Positions 1-5,633 of a stretch of DNA of 9,337 bases are shown here, in pieces. Within the stretch, counting starts at the first letter, position 1. The number at the start of each line of letters is the position of its first letter. The translations under genes and the position numbers were made by a program. The notes beneath the pieces were generated by a model. That model was not told the origin of the DNA. It made no database searches and worked only from the letters and a program-made list of their open reading frames with translations. The DNA comes from an uncultured Mollicutes bacterium. Its GTDB lineage: Bacteria > Bacillota_I > Bacilli_A > Acholeplasmatales > JAEDCM01. Location: assembly GCA_947166335.1 (NCBI GenBank), contig CAMVDS010000029.1, positions 1 to 9,337 on the forward strand. Direction: 5' to 3'.

Positions 1-246
1 AATTACTATGGAAATAATAATTTTGTTAGAGTAATGCCTTTTAATGAAAATGGCACAGAATCAGGCTTTTTAAGTGCTAAACACTTAAGTGGAAAAGATT
101 ACTTAGAAATATATATTTCTGGTAATGATGAAAGAATTAATTTAGTTGCTTGCTTAGATAACCTAGGTAAGGGTGCTAGTGGAGCAGCTATTGAAGTAAT
201 GAATATGAAAATAGGAAAAGAAAAAGAGTGTTCTCTAGAATTTTAG
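1..246 (+). CDS. argC: N-acetyl-gamma-glutamyl-phosphate reductase, C-terminal fragment (5' end outside window)
   Basis: This is the last 81 codons of ArgC, the cytosolic enzyme that reduces N-acetylglutamyl phosphate to N-acetylglutamate semialdehyde with NADPH, the third step of the acetylated ornithine pathway. The reading frame is open from base 1, so the gene begins upstream; the ATG at 34 is internal. The fragment starts with the YYGNNNFVRVMP stretch typical of the ArgC C-terminal half and ends with the family's DNLGKGASGAA segment followed by MNMKIG, which helps close the dinucleotide site. The catalytic Cys and most of the NADP-binding domain are not in the window. It ends in TAG nine bases before argJ, and the argJ Shine-Dalgarno sequence overlaps this stop codon, indicating one operon. 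The family call is secure from the C-terminal motif and the gene order. Confidence 0.93.
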   Translation, partial: NYYGNNNFVRVMPFNENGTESGFLSAKHLSGKDYLEIYISGNDERINLVACLDNLGKGASGAAIEVMNMKIGKEKECSLEF

Positions 247-255
247 GAGGTAGTT

Positions 256-1464
256 ATGGAAATTATAAATGGTGGTGTACTTGCTGCTAAAGGATTTAAA
301 GCTAGTGGAGTACATTGTGGTATTAGAAAAAATAAAGATAAAAAAGATATTGCTTTAATTTATTCAGAAAAAAGATGTAGTGCTGCAGCAACTTATACTA
401 AGAACTTAGTAAAAGGCGCACCACTTGTTGTAACTAAAAATCATATTAGTGATGGTTTTGCACAAGCTATTATTTGTAATAGTGGAAATGCAAATACATG
501 TAATATAAATGGTATGGATATTGCTAATGAAACTTGTAAATTATTAGCTGATGCTTTAAAGATAAAAGAAGATGATATCGTTATAGCATCAACAGGAGTA
601 ATCGGACAAGAAATGGATATTGAACCATTTAAGCGTGGTATTCCAATGCTTATTGATGAACTTGATAAAGGTACATCACAAGATGCTAACTTAGCAATCA
701 TGACAACAGATACAGTTGAAAAGACTATAGCTGTAAAATTTGAAATAGATGGTGTTGAATGCCATATTGGTGGTATTGCTAAAGGTAGTGGTATGATTAA
801 TCCTAATATGGCTACTATGCTAGTATTTGTTACAACAGATTGTAATATTAGTTCTAAACTTCTACAAGAAGCTTTATCAAAAGATATTTTAGATTCATTC
901 AATATGGTAAGTGTTGATGGAGATACATCAACAAATGATATGGTAACAGTTTTAGCAAATGGTATGGCTGGTAATAAAGAAATTGATAAGAAAACTCTTC
1001 CTATCTTTGAAGAAGCACTAGCTATGGTTACAAAGACATTATGTAAGAAAATTGCTGCTGATGGTGAAGGAGCTAGTCGTAGTTTAACATGCTGTCTAAC
1101 AGGAGCTAAAACAAAAGAACAAGCAAGAAAAATTGCTAAATCAGTTATTTCATCTAACCTTTTAAAATGTGCTATTTTTGGTTCTGATGCTAACTGGGGT
1201 AGAGTTTTATGTGCCATTGGTTATACTTTAGAAGACATTGATGTTTTAAAAATTGATGTAGCATTTAGAAGCAAAAAAGGAATTGTTCCAGTATGTAAAA
1301 ATGGCTTAGGTATACCATTTAGCGAAGAAGTAGCTAAAGAAGTATTATTAGAAAAAGAAATATTTATTGATGTTAATTTAAATCAAGGATCATATAGTGC
1401 AGAAGCATTTGGTTGTGATTTAACTTATGATTATGTAAAGATTAATGGAGATTATAGATCATAA
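256..1464 (+). CDS. argJ: Glutamate N-acetyltransferase / ornithine acetyltransferase ArgJ
   Basis: A 402-residue ArgJ, the usual full length. The enzyme moves the acetyl group from N-acetylornithine to glutamate, making the pathway cyclic; some ArgJ proteins also use acetyl-CoA. It is a self-cleaving Ntn-type enzyme. The cleavage motif KGSGMINPNMATML is present, with the predicted nucleophile Thr187 after Ala186. Other family landmarks are CNSGNANTC (74-82), the oxyanion-hole stretch STGVIG (112-117), VDGDTSTND (220-228), GSDANWGR (309-316) and the C-terminal DYVKINGDY. The ATG start is preceded by AGGAGG overlapping the argC stop. No argA-type synthase is visible, so whether this ArgJ is bifunctional cannot be read from the sequence alone; Gram-positive operon homologues often are. 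Confidence 0.97.
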   Translation: MEIINGGVLAAKGFKASGVHCGIRKNKDKKDIALIYSEKRCSAAATYTKNLVKGAPLVVTKNHISDGFAQAIICNSGNANTCNINGMDIANETCKLLADALKIKEDDIVIASTGVIGQEMDIEPFKRGIPMLIDELDKGTSQDANLAIMTTDTVEKTIAVKFEIDGVECHIGGIAKGSGMINPNMATMLVFVTTDCNISSKLLQEALSKDILDSFNMVSVDGDTSTNDMVTVLANGMAGNKEIDKKTLPIFEEALAMVTKTLCKKIAADGEGASRSLTCCLTGAKTKEQARKIAKSVISSNLLKCAIFGSDANWGRVLCAIGYTLEDIDVLKIDVAFRSKKGIVPVCKNGLGIPFSEEVAKEVLLEKEIFIDVNLNQGSYSAEAFGCDLTYDYVKINGDYRS

Positions 1465-1474
1465 GGAGGGCATT

Positions 1475-2332
1475 ATGAGTACAACTAGTGAATTAAAAGC
1501 AAGTATTCTTATACAAGCATTACCTTATATTCAAAAATATTATGGCAAAATAATTGTTGTTAAATATGGCGGAAATGCCATGATTAATGATGATTTAAAA
1601 GAAGCTGTAATGGGTGATGTAGTATTATTATCATTAATTGGTATAAAAGTAGTATTAGTTCATGGTGGTGGGCCTGAAATAAATGATATGCTTAAAAAGA
1701 TTAATAAAAAAAGTGAATTCATTAATGGACTACGTGTAACTGATAAAGAAACAATGGATATCGTTCAAATGATATTAGCTGGTAAAGTAAATAAATCATT
1801 AGTACAAATGATTAATGAAAAGGGTGGAAGTGCTCTTGGATTATGTGGTGCTGATGGTGAAATGATCATTACTAAGAAGTTAGATGATGTTCATGGATTT
1901 GTTGGAGAAATCACAGAAATTAATACAAAAATTATTAATGATGCTTTAAATAATGGTTATATTCCTGTTATATCAACAGTAGGCTGTGATAGAGAAGGAA
2001 ATACTTATAATGTTAATGCAGATACTGCAGCAAGCCGAATTGCTGGTGCTTTAAAGGCTGAAAGTTTAATATCTATGACTGATATTATTGGCCTACTTAG
2101 AGATGTAAATGATCCAACTACATTAATTAAAGAAGTTAATGTAAGTGAAGTTAAAGAATTAATAAATGATGGAATTATAAGTGGCGGAATGATTCCTAAG
2201 GTTGATTGCTGTGTAGATGCAATTAGACGTGGTGTAAATAAATCATTTATTATTGATGGTAGAGTTCCACACTCAATTTTAATTGAAGTCCTAACTGATG
2301 AAGGTATAGGAACTATGTTTAAAGGAAGATAG
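1475..2332 (+). CDS. argB: Acetylglutamate kinase ArgB
   Basis: A 285-residue amino-acid kinase-family enzyme that phosphorylates N-acetylglutamate with ATP, the second and usually controlling step of arginine synthesis. Visible motifs are KYGGNAM (30-36), VHGGGPEIN (62-70), NGLRVTD (84-90), NVNADTAA (179-186) and GGMIPKV (237-243). The protein has an N-terminal helix (about residues 5-23) before the kinase core, the feature associated with arginine-inhibited hexameric NAGKs, so feedback inhibition by arginine is likely but inferred. I chose the ATG at 1475 over the in-frame ATG at 1445: the later one has an AAGGAGGG ribosome site (1463-1470) at good spacing and avoids a 20-bp overlap with argJ, and homologues begin near this point. 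It is the third gene of the operon. Confidence 0.96.
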   Translation: MSTTSELKASILIQALPYIQKYYGKIIVVKYGGNAMINDDLKEAVMGDVVLLSLIGIKVVLVHGGGPEINDMLKKINKKSEFINGLRVTDKETMDIVQMILAGKVNKSLVQMINEKGGSALGLCGADGEMIITKKLDDVHGFVGEITEINTKIINDALNNGYIPVISTVGCDREGNTYNVNADTAASRIAGALKAESLISMTDIIGLLRDVNDPTTLIKEVNVSEVKELINDGIISGGMIPKVDCCVDAIRRGVNKSFIIDGRVPHSILIEVLTDEGIGTMFKGR

Positions 2333-2335
2333 ATT

Positions 2336-3502
2336 ATGTTTGAAGAGATTAAAAAATTAGACAATGAATATGTATGCAATACATATAATAGATTCAATGT
2401 AGCCTTTAAATGTGGTAAAGGATCTACATTATATGATTTCAATGATAAAAAATATATAGATTTTTCAAGTGGAATTGGTGTTAATGCTTTTGGCGTATGT
2501 GATGATGTATGGGCTAAAGCTGTTATGGAACAAACTAATAGACTTTCTCATATGTCAAACTTATATTACACACTTCCACAAGCTCAACTTGCTCATTTAT
2601 TATGTGAAAGAACTGGAATGAAAAAAGTATTCTTTGCAAATTCTGGTGCAGAAGCAAATGAAGGTGCTATTAAAACTGCTAGAAAATATTCTCATGATAA
2701 ATATGGTGAAAATAGAAGTGAAATTATAACTTTAGTTAATTCCTTCCATGGTAGAACAATTACTACTTTAAAAGCAACAGGACAAGATGTATTCCACAAG
2801 AATTTCTATCCTTTTACAGAAGGCTTTACTTATGCAAAAGCTAATGATATAAATGATGTTATAACTCATATAAATGATAAGACATGTGCTATAATGATGG
2901 AACTTGTTCAAGGTGAAGGTGGTGTATTACCACTAGAAAAAGAGTTTGTTAAAGAAGTAGAAAAAATCGCTAAAGAAAAAGATTTAATACTTATTATAGA
3001 TGAAGTTCAAACAGGAAACGGTAGAACAGGTTACTTATATGCATATCAAGGTTTTGGTATTAATCCAGATATAGTTACAACTGCTAAAGGCATTGGTGGT
3101 GGTCTACCACTTGGAGCTGTTTTATTTGGAGAAAAGACTGAAAAAGTATTAGGCTTTGGTGATCATGCAACTACATTTGGAGGTAACCCAATTGTATGTG
3201 CTGGTGCTATAACTGTAATTGAAAGATTAGATAAAGATTTCTTAAATATTGTTCAACAAAAAGGTAAATATATTGAAGAATATTGTAAGCAAATTAAAAA
3301 TGTAGAATCTGTTTCAGGTATGGGTATGATGCTTGGAATTAAAACAAACAAACCTGCTAGAGAAGTTGTTGCTAAATGCTTAGAAAATGGTTTAGTTGTT
3401 TTAACTGCAAAGGATAAGATTAGATTCTTACCTCCTCTAAATATAAGCGTAGAGGAATTAGAAGAAGGATTAAAAATATTTAAGAAAGTAGTGGAGGAAT
3501 AA
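2336..3502 (+). CDS. argD: Acetylornithine aminotransferase ArgD (PLP-dependent, class III)
   Basis: A 388-residue class III pyridoxal-phosphate aminotransferase that converts N-acetylglutamate semialdehyde plus glutamate to N-acetylornithine and 2-oxoglutarate. Diagnostic segments are the N-terminal DFSSGIGVNAFG, NSGAEANEGAIKTARKY (102-118, phosphate binding), SFHGRT (136-141), IDEVQTGNGRTG (221-232, Asp222 contacts the PLP ring nitrogen) and TTAKGIGGGLPLGA, with Lys251 the predicted Schiff-base lysine. The start lies three bases after the argB stop; the only ribosome-site candidate is a weak AAGGAAG inside the end of argB, so translational coupling is likely. Related ornithine or 4-aminobutyrate aminotransferases share these motifs; the length and position between argB and argF decide for ArgD. 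Confidence 0.95.
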   Translation: MFEEIKKLDNEYVCNTYNRFNVAFKCGKGSTLYDFNDKKYIDFSSGIGVNAFGVCDDVWAKAVMEQTNRLSHMSNLYYTLPQAQLAHLLCERTGMKKVFFANSGAEANEGAIKTARKYSHDKYGENRSEIITLVNSFHGRTITTLKATGQDVFHKNFYPFTEGFTYAKANDINDVITHINDKTCAIMMELVQGEGGVLPLEKEFVKEVEKIAKEKDLILIIDEVQTGNGRTGYLYAYQGFGINPDIVTTAKGIGGGLPLGAVLFGEKTEKVLGFGDHATTFGGNPIVCAGAITVIERLDKDFLNIVQQKGKYIEEYCKQIKNVESVSGMGMMLGIKTNKPAREVVAKCLENGLVVLTAKDKIRFLPPLNISVEELEEGLKIFKKVVEE

Positions 3503-3504
3503 TT

Positions 3505-4413
3505 ATGGATCATTTATTAAAATTATTAGATTTAACTACTGAAGATATAGTTGATATCCTAAATTTAGCTGATCAACTAAAATATGAACAAAAAAATGGA
3601 ATTAAACATAAACATTTAGAAGGTAAAACTTTAGGTATGATTTTCCAAAAAGCATCTACAAGAACAAGAGTTTCTTTTGAAGCTGGAATGTATCAATTAG
3701 GTGGACAAGCTTTATTCTTATCGCCTAGAGACTTACAAATAGGTCGTGGAGAACCTATCCAAGATACTGCAAGAGTTTTATCAAGATACCTTGATGGTAT
3801 TATGATTAGAACTTTTGAACAAAAAGAAGTTGAAGATTTAGCTAAATATGGTTCTATTCCAATTATTAATGGTTTAACTGATTTTGCTCATCCATGCCAA
3901 GTATTAGCTGATTTAATGACTATTAAAGAATATAAGGGTAAATTAAAAGGCTTAAAACTAGCTTTCATCGGTGATGGAAACAATATGGCTAACTCATTAA
4001 TTGTTGGATGCTTAAAGATGGGTATGAAAGTAGCTATTGCAAGTCCTAAAGGTTATGAACCAGATAAAGAAATCTTAGAATTTGCTAAAGGAAATCCTGA
4101 TTTCTTACTAACTACTGATATTTATGAAGCAGCAAAGAATGCTGATGCTATTTATACAGATGTATGGAGTAGTATGGGTATGGAAGCTGAAATAGAAGAA
4201 AGAAAGAAAGCATTTAAGGATTATCAAGTTAATGCTAAATTAATGGAAGTAACAAACCCTAAATGTATGGTTCTACATTGCCTTCCAGCTCATAGAGAAG
4301 AAGAAATTACTACAGAAGTATTTGAAGCTCATGCAGATGAAATTTTTGAAGAAGCTGAAAACAGATTACACGCTCAAAAGGCTGTATTAGTTAAATTATT
4401 AGGAAATAAGTAG
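3505..4413 (+). CDS. argF: Ornithine carbamoyltransferase
   Basis: A 302-residue ornithine carbamoyltransferase, making citrulline from ornithine and carbamoyl phosphate in the cytosol. The carbamoyl-phosphate loop STRTR is at 51-55, with HPCQ at 129-132. The ornithine-side motif is DVWSSMGME (219-227), and the catalytic Cys lies in HCLPAHR (258-264). The SMG loop and HCLPAHR separate it from aspartate carbamoyltransferase and putrescine carbamoyltransferase. The gene starts two bases after the argD stop, with GGAGG inside the argD 3' end (GTGGAGGAA). The biosynthetic context (directly after argCJBD, no arcA or arcC nearby) favours an anabolic role. It is the last operon gene, followed by a terminator about 80 bp downstream. 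Confidence 0.97.
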   Translation: MDHLLKLLDLTTEDIVDILNLADQLKYEQKNGIKHKHLEGKTLGMIFQKASTRTRVSFEAGMYQLGGQALFLSPRDLQIGRGEPIQDTARVLSRYLDGIMIRTFEQKEVEDLAKYGSIPIINGLTDFAHPCQVLADLMTIKEYKGKLKGLKLAFIGDGNNMANSLIVGCLKMGMKVAIASPKGYEPDKEILEFAKGNPDFLLTTDIYEAAKNADAIYTDVWSSMGMEAEIEERKKAFKDYQVNAKLMEVTNPKCMVLHCLPAHREEEITTEVFEAHADEIFEEAENRLHAQKAVLVKLLGNK

Positions 4414-4494
4414 TATTTAGCTTTATAAAAAAATGGACTTATATTAAGATAATTAATAAATAAATAATATATTTTATCAAAAAATTATTCAAGT

Positions 4495-4521
4495 AAAAAT
4501 GGCTAAATTTGGCCGTTTTTT
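4495..4521 (+). terminator. Rho-independent terminator of the arg operon
   Basis: AAAAATGGC and GCCGTTTTT form a 9-bp stem with one wobble pair around a loop of about 8 nt, followed by a run of six T. It lies about 80 bp after argF and just before the next plus-strand promoter. The stretch between argF and this hairpin (4414-4494) is A+T-rich and shows nothing else that I can support. Confidence 0.8.
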
Positions 4522-4523
4522 GT

Positions 4524-4552
4524 TTGAATTAATAATTATAAAATGATATAAT
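4524..4552 (+). promoter_or_regulatory. Sigma-A-type promoter for the small peptide mRNA
   Basis: TTGAAT (4524-4529), a 17-bp spacer, and a perfect TATAAT (4547-4552). A start near G4559 places the first transcribed bases at the 5' arm of a small hairpin. Confidence 0.8.
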
Positions 4553-4588
4553 TATATTGCCATAGGAATATGGTGCAGGAGGTAAGCA

Positions 4589-4627
4589 ATGAAATACTTG
4601 TTTAAGGTGGCAATGATTATTACATAG
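4589..4627 (+). CDS. 12-residue leader peptide frame before the hydrophobic peptide
   Basis: A short frame reading MKYLFKVAMIIT. It has a strong Shine-Dalgarno sequence, AGGAGGT at 4577-4583, five bases before the ATG. Its TAG stop overlaps the AGGAGG ribosome site of the next peptide gene, so ribosomes finishing here could re-initiate on that gene, as in mok-hok coupling. The start codon lies within one of the two GCAATGA elements that can pair with the mRNA's own 3' UTR. It may be a true leader peptide or simply a regulatory translation event; its product is too short to assign to a family. Confidence 0.5.
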   Translation: MKYLFKVAMIIT

Positions 4628-4635
4628 GAGGTTGT

Positions 4636-4707
4636 ATGGATTACTTAGTAGTCCTAGTTATAACCCTGTGCGTTATAACTATGATGCTTAACATTAATAA
4701 GCGTTAA
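4636..4707 (+). CDS. 23-residue hydrophobic peptide, candidate type I toxin
   Basis: The peptide starts MDYLVVLVITLCVITMML and ends in NINKR. A single uncharged stretch of about 15 residues (4-18) could span a membrane, followed by a short basic tail. This is the general form of membrane-active type I toxins such as Fst, Ldr, TxpA or Ibs, but I do not recognise the sequence as any named member. Support for translation is strong: AGGAGG at 4626-4631, four bases before the ATG. Support for a toxin role comes from context: its own promoter, a convergent antisense RNA, a shared terminator and flanking direct repeats. It could instead be a small membrane regulator under sRNA control. It is too short for standard gene callers and probably unannotated. 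Confidence 0.65.
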   Translation: MDYLVVLVITLCVITMMLNINKR

Positions 4708-4713
4708 TACATA

Positions 4714-4735
4714 AATCTTATTAAAGTTCATTGCC
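4714..4735. repeat. Direct repeat, unit 1 upstream copy
   Basis: AATCTTATTAAAG followed by TTCATTGCC, 22 bp, in the 3' UTR of the peptide mRNA just after its stop. It matches the copy at 4780-4800 except for one extra G. Because the antisense RNA is read from the other copy on the opposite strand, this sequence is a target for pairing with it in trans, as with the DRa/DRb repeats of par. Confidence 0.85.
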
Positions 4736-4746
4736 ACACCAAATGC

Positions 4747-4776
4747 GAAAGGGATAGGTTGCAGCCTATCCCTTTC
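4747..4776. terminator. Shared hairpin of unit 1, likely bidirectional terminator
   Basis: GAAAGGGATAGG and CCTATCCCTTTC form a perfect 12-bp stem around the loop TTGCAG. On the plus strand it is followed by TTTAATCTTATT; on the minus strand by GCATTTGG, a weaker tail. It would end both the peptide mRNA and the convergent antisense RNA, leaving each with a complementary stem-loop that could start loop-loop pairing. Confidence 0.75.
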
Positions 4777-4779
4777 TTT

Positions 4780-4800
4780 AATCTTATTAAATTCATTGCC
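4780..4800. repeat. Direct repeat, unit 1 downstream copy
   Basis: AATCTTATTAAA followed by TTCATTGCC, 21 bp, the second copy of the 4714-4735 repeat. It lies on the other side of the hairpin and within the predicted 5' part of the antisense RNA. Confidence 0.85.
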
Positions 4801-4811
4801 TTCGCACTATT

Positions 4812-4840
4812 ATTATATCATATTGTCTTAATTCTATCAA
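4812..4840 (-). promoter_or_regulatory. Promoter for antisense RNA 1
   Basis: On the minus strand TTGATA (4840-4835), a 17-bp spacer and a perfect TATAAT (4817-4812). It points at the 3' end of the peptide mRNA, with a start expected near 4805. Confidence 0.8.
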
Positions 4841-4921
4841 TACAAGTGATTATTGATAAGATTAAAAATGGAAATCGCTAGCAAATCGTTATTAAATATT
4901 ATATGCGAAATATCCTAGGTA
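4841..4921. other. Spacer between the two units, no credible gene
   Basis: About 80 bp where a second toxin gene would be expected by analogy with unit 1. No hydrophobic frame with a ribosome site and no clear plus-strand promoter is present. The only short frame (from 4869, beginning MEIASKSLLNIIC, 16 residues) has no Shine-Dalgarno sequence and is not membrane-like. An imperfect palindrome centred on CCTAGG lies near 4917. Confidence 0.6.
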
Positions 4922-4942
4922 TTTCCTAAGCAAAGTTCATCG
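4922..4942. repeat. Direct repeat, unit 2 upstream copy
   Basis: TTTCCTAAG then CAAAGTTCATCG, 21 bp. It shares the AAAGTTCAT core with the upstream repeat of unit 1, but the adjoining bases are specific to unit 2 and are repeated at 4990-5010. Confidence 0.8.
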
Positions 4943-4953
4943 TATCCAAAAGC

Positions 4954-4983
4954 GAAAGGGATAGGTAGCCGCCTATCCCTTTC
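4954..4983. terminator. Hairpin of unit 2, bidirectional terminator
   Basis: The same perfect 12-bp stem as in unit 1 (GAAAGGGATAGG with CCTATCCCTTTC) but a different loop, TAGCCG. It is followed by a run of eight T on the plus strand and GCTTTTGG on the minus strand. Besides ending the second antisense RNA it may also end the oxidoreductase transcript arriving on the minus strand. Confidence 0.8.
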
Positions 4984-4989
4984 ATTTTT

Positions 4990-5010
4990 TTTCCTAAGTC
5001 AAATTCATCG
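4990..5010. repeat. Direct repeat, unit 2 downstream copy
   Basis: TTTCCTAAGTCAAA then TTCATCG, 21 bp, matching 4922-4942 apart from two single-base indels. As in unit 1, the upstream copy has AAAGTTCAT and the downstream copy AAATTCAT. Confidence 0.8.
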
Positions 5011-5018
5011 ACATACAT

Positions 5019-5047
5019 ATTATAACATATGTATCCATAATTATCAA
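5019..5047 (-). promoter_or_regulatory. Promoter for antisense-type RNA 2
   Basis: On the minus strand TTGATA (5047-5042), a 17-bp spacer and a perfect TATAAT (5024-5019), the same elements and spacing as the unit 1 antisense promoter. The -35 box begins eight bases after the stop codon of the oxidoreductase gene. Confidence 0.8.
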
Positions 5048-5054
5048 GTTATTA

Positions 5055-5633
5055 CTACTTGAATGGATCGTTTAACTTTTCAACTAATTTATCAATTTCT
5101 TTTAGTGGTTCTTTATAAAAATCTGTACCACCAAATCCGATTAATTGTGTTTCTTTAAAACCAAATAATTTAAACATTCTATCTAAGTTTAAGAAACCAA
5201 AATCTTCACTATCAGGAAGATTTGCTCCACGAGTTGTTATATAAATAAACTTTCTACCTCTAGCATGTCCTTCAAATCCATCGTTTGTATAATTATACAT
5301 TAGATTTGGCATACTTACATTTTCGATAAATAATTTAAGTATACTTGGATATGAGAAATCATAGAAAGGAGCTGCAATAACTACAATGTCAGCACTTAAA
5401 AGCTTTTTAGAATAAGTAAGCATATCCATATCAAATAAATGTTTATTTGTATAATCAAATCTTGCTTTTAGCTTTTCTTCTGAAAGAGGAAGTAGATGCA
5501 TATCTTTTAATCTTACTTCTTCAAAGTCAAATCTATCATCAATATTAAATTTTTCAAAAATCTTTTTTGTTAAATAAAGAGTTCTTGATCTATCGTAATT
5601 AAAACATGAATTTATAAATAATATTTTTTCCAT
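5055..5633 (-). CDS. Flavodoxin-fold NAD(P)H oxidoreductase, FMN-dependent azoreductase-like
   Basis: A 192-residue protein of the Flavodoxin_2 / AzoR family, cytosolic FMN enzymes that transfer two electrons from NAD(P)H to quinones, azo dyes or similar compounds. The N-terminal strand and phosphate loop are at about 4-18 (ILFINSC, then SRT). The central FMN-binding segment is AAPFYDFSYPSILK (87-100), matching the APMYNFxxPxxLK pattern of AzoR. NYTNDGFEG (114-122) and ITTRGA (132-137) complete the usual set. The length is near the family norm of about 200. The start has GGAGG six bases upstream. It has its own promoter and a structured leader, so expression is probably conditional. The physiological substrate cannot be told from sequence; related quinone reductases share the motifs. 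Confidence 0.88.
   Translation of the reverse strand: MEKILFINSCFNYDRSRTLYLTKKIFEKFNIDDRFDFEEVRLKDMHLLPLSEEKLKARFDYTNKHLFDMDMLTYSKKLLSADIVVIAAPFYDFSYPSILKLFIENVSMPNLMYNYTNDGFEGHARGRKFIYITTRGANLPDSEDFGFLNLDRMFKLFGFKETQLIGFGGTDFYKEPLKEIDKLVEKLNDPFK

Larger units (their letters stand above)
4559..4780 (+). ncRNA. Predicted toxin-type mRNA (RNA I-like), about 220 nt
   Basis: Predicted from the promoter at 4524-4552 and the terminator hairpin at 4747-4776. At its very 5' end GCCATA and TATGGT pair around a GGAA tetraloop (4559-4574), a stem-loop of the kind that stabilises or masks the start of type I toxin mRNAs. It then carries a leader frame, a hydrophobic peptide gene and a structured 3' UTR holding one direct repeat. 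Two GCAATGA elements in the 5' part (4586-4592, 4610-4616) are complementary to TTCATTGC in the 3' UTR (4727-4734), so the ends can pair with each other. The size resembles RNA I of the pAD1 par locus, about 210 nt. Ends are inferred, not measured. Confidence 0.6.
4745..4806 (-). ncRNA. Predicted antisense RNA 1 (RNA II-like antitoxin), about 60 nt
   Basis: Inferred from the convergent promoter at 4812-4840 and the shared hairpin. Its 5' part is read from the downstream direct repeat and can pair with the upstream repeat in the peptide mRNA; its 3' part is the hairpin, complementary to that of the mRNA. RNA II of pAD1 par has about the same length (65 nt) and the same organisation. The ends are estimates, and the tail after the hairpin is only moderately T-rich, so longer products are possible. 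Confidence 0.6.
4950..5013 (-). ncRNA. Predicted antisense-type RNA 2 (orphan antitoxin-like), about 60 nt
   Basis: Inferred from the promoter at 5019-5047 and the hairpin at 4954-4983. Structure and order match antisense RNA 1: 5' repeat, A-rich linker, then the 12-bp hairpin. It has no adjacent toxin mRNA, so it may be a remnant of a duplication, a decoy, or a regulator of a homologous mRNA elsewhere in the genome. Ends are estimates. Confidence 0.55.

Noticed and set aside
441..1217. A 258-codon minus-strand reading frame opposite argJ
   Set aside because: It is the reverse shadow of a clearly conserved ArgJ, has no family resemblance, and its Ser/Leu/Ile-rich composition is that of antisense translation of an A+T-rich gene. 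Smaller minus-strand frames opposite argB/argD, hrcA/grpE and dnaK were rejected for the same reason.
1445..1474. Upstream in-frame ATG as the argB start
   Set aside because: It would overlap argJ by 20 bp and has no good ribosome site, whereas the ATG at 1475 follows AAGGAGGG at good spacing and fits homologue N-termini.
3505..4413. argF as a putrescine carbamoyltransferase or a catabolic arcB
   Set aside because: The SMG loop and HCLPAHR motif are those of ornithine carbamoyltransferase, and it is the last gene of a biosynthetic argCJBD operon with no arcA, arcC or agmatine genes nearby.
4869..4919. A 16-codon frame as the toxin of the second unit
   Set aside because: No Shine-Dalgarno sequence, no promoter at the right distance, and the peptide is not hydrophobic throughout; it shows no similarity to the unit 1 peptide.
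4747..4983. The two identical-stem hairpins as CRISPR repeats, REP elements, or ends of a MITE/IS
   Set aside because: Only two copies about 200 bp apart, each inside its own promoter-repeat-hairpin unit and with different loops and flanks. There are no target-site duplications, terminal inverted repeats or transposase. Convergent transcript terminators explain them better.
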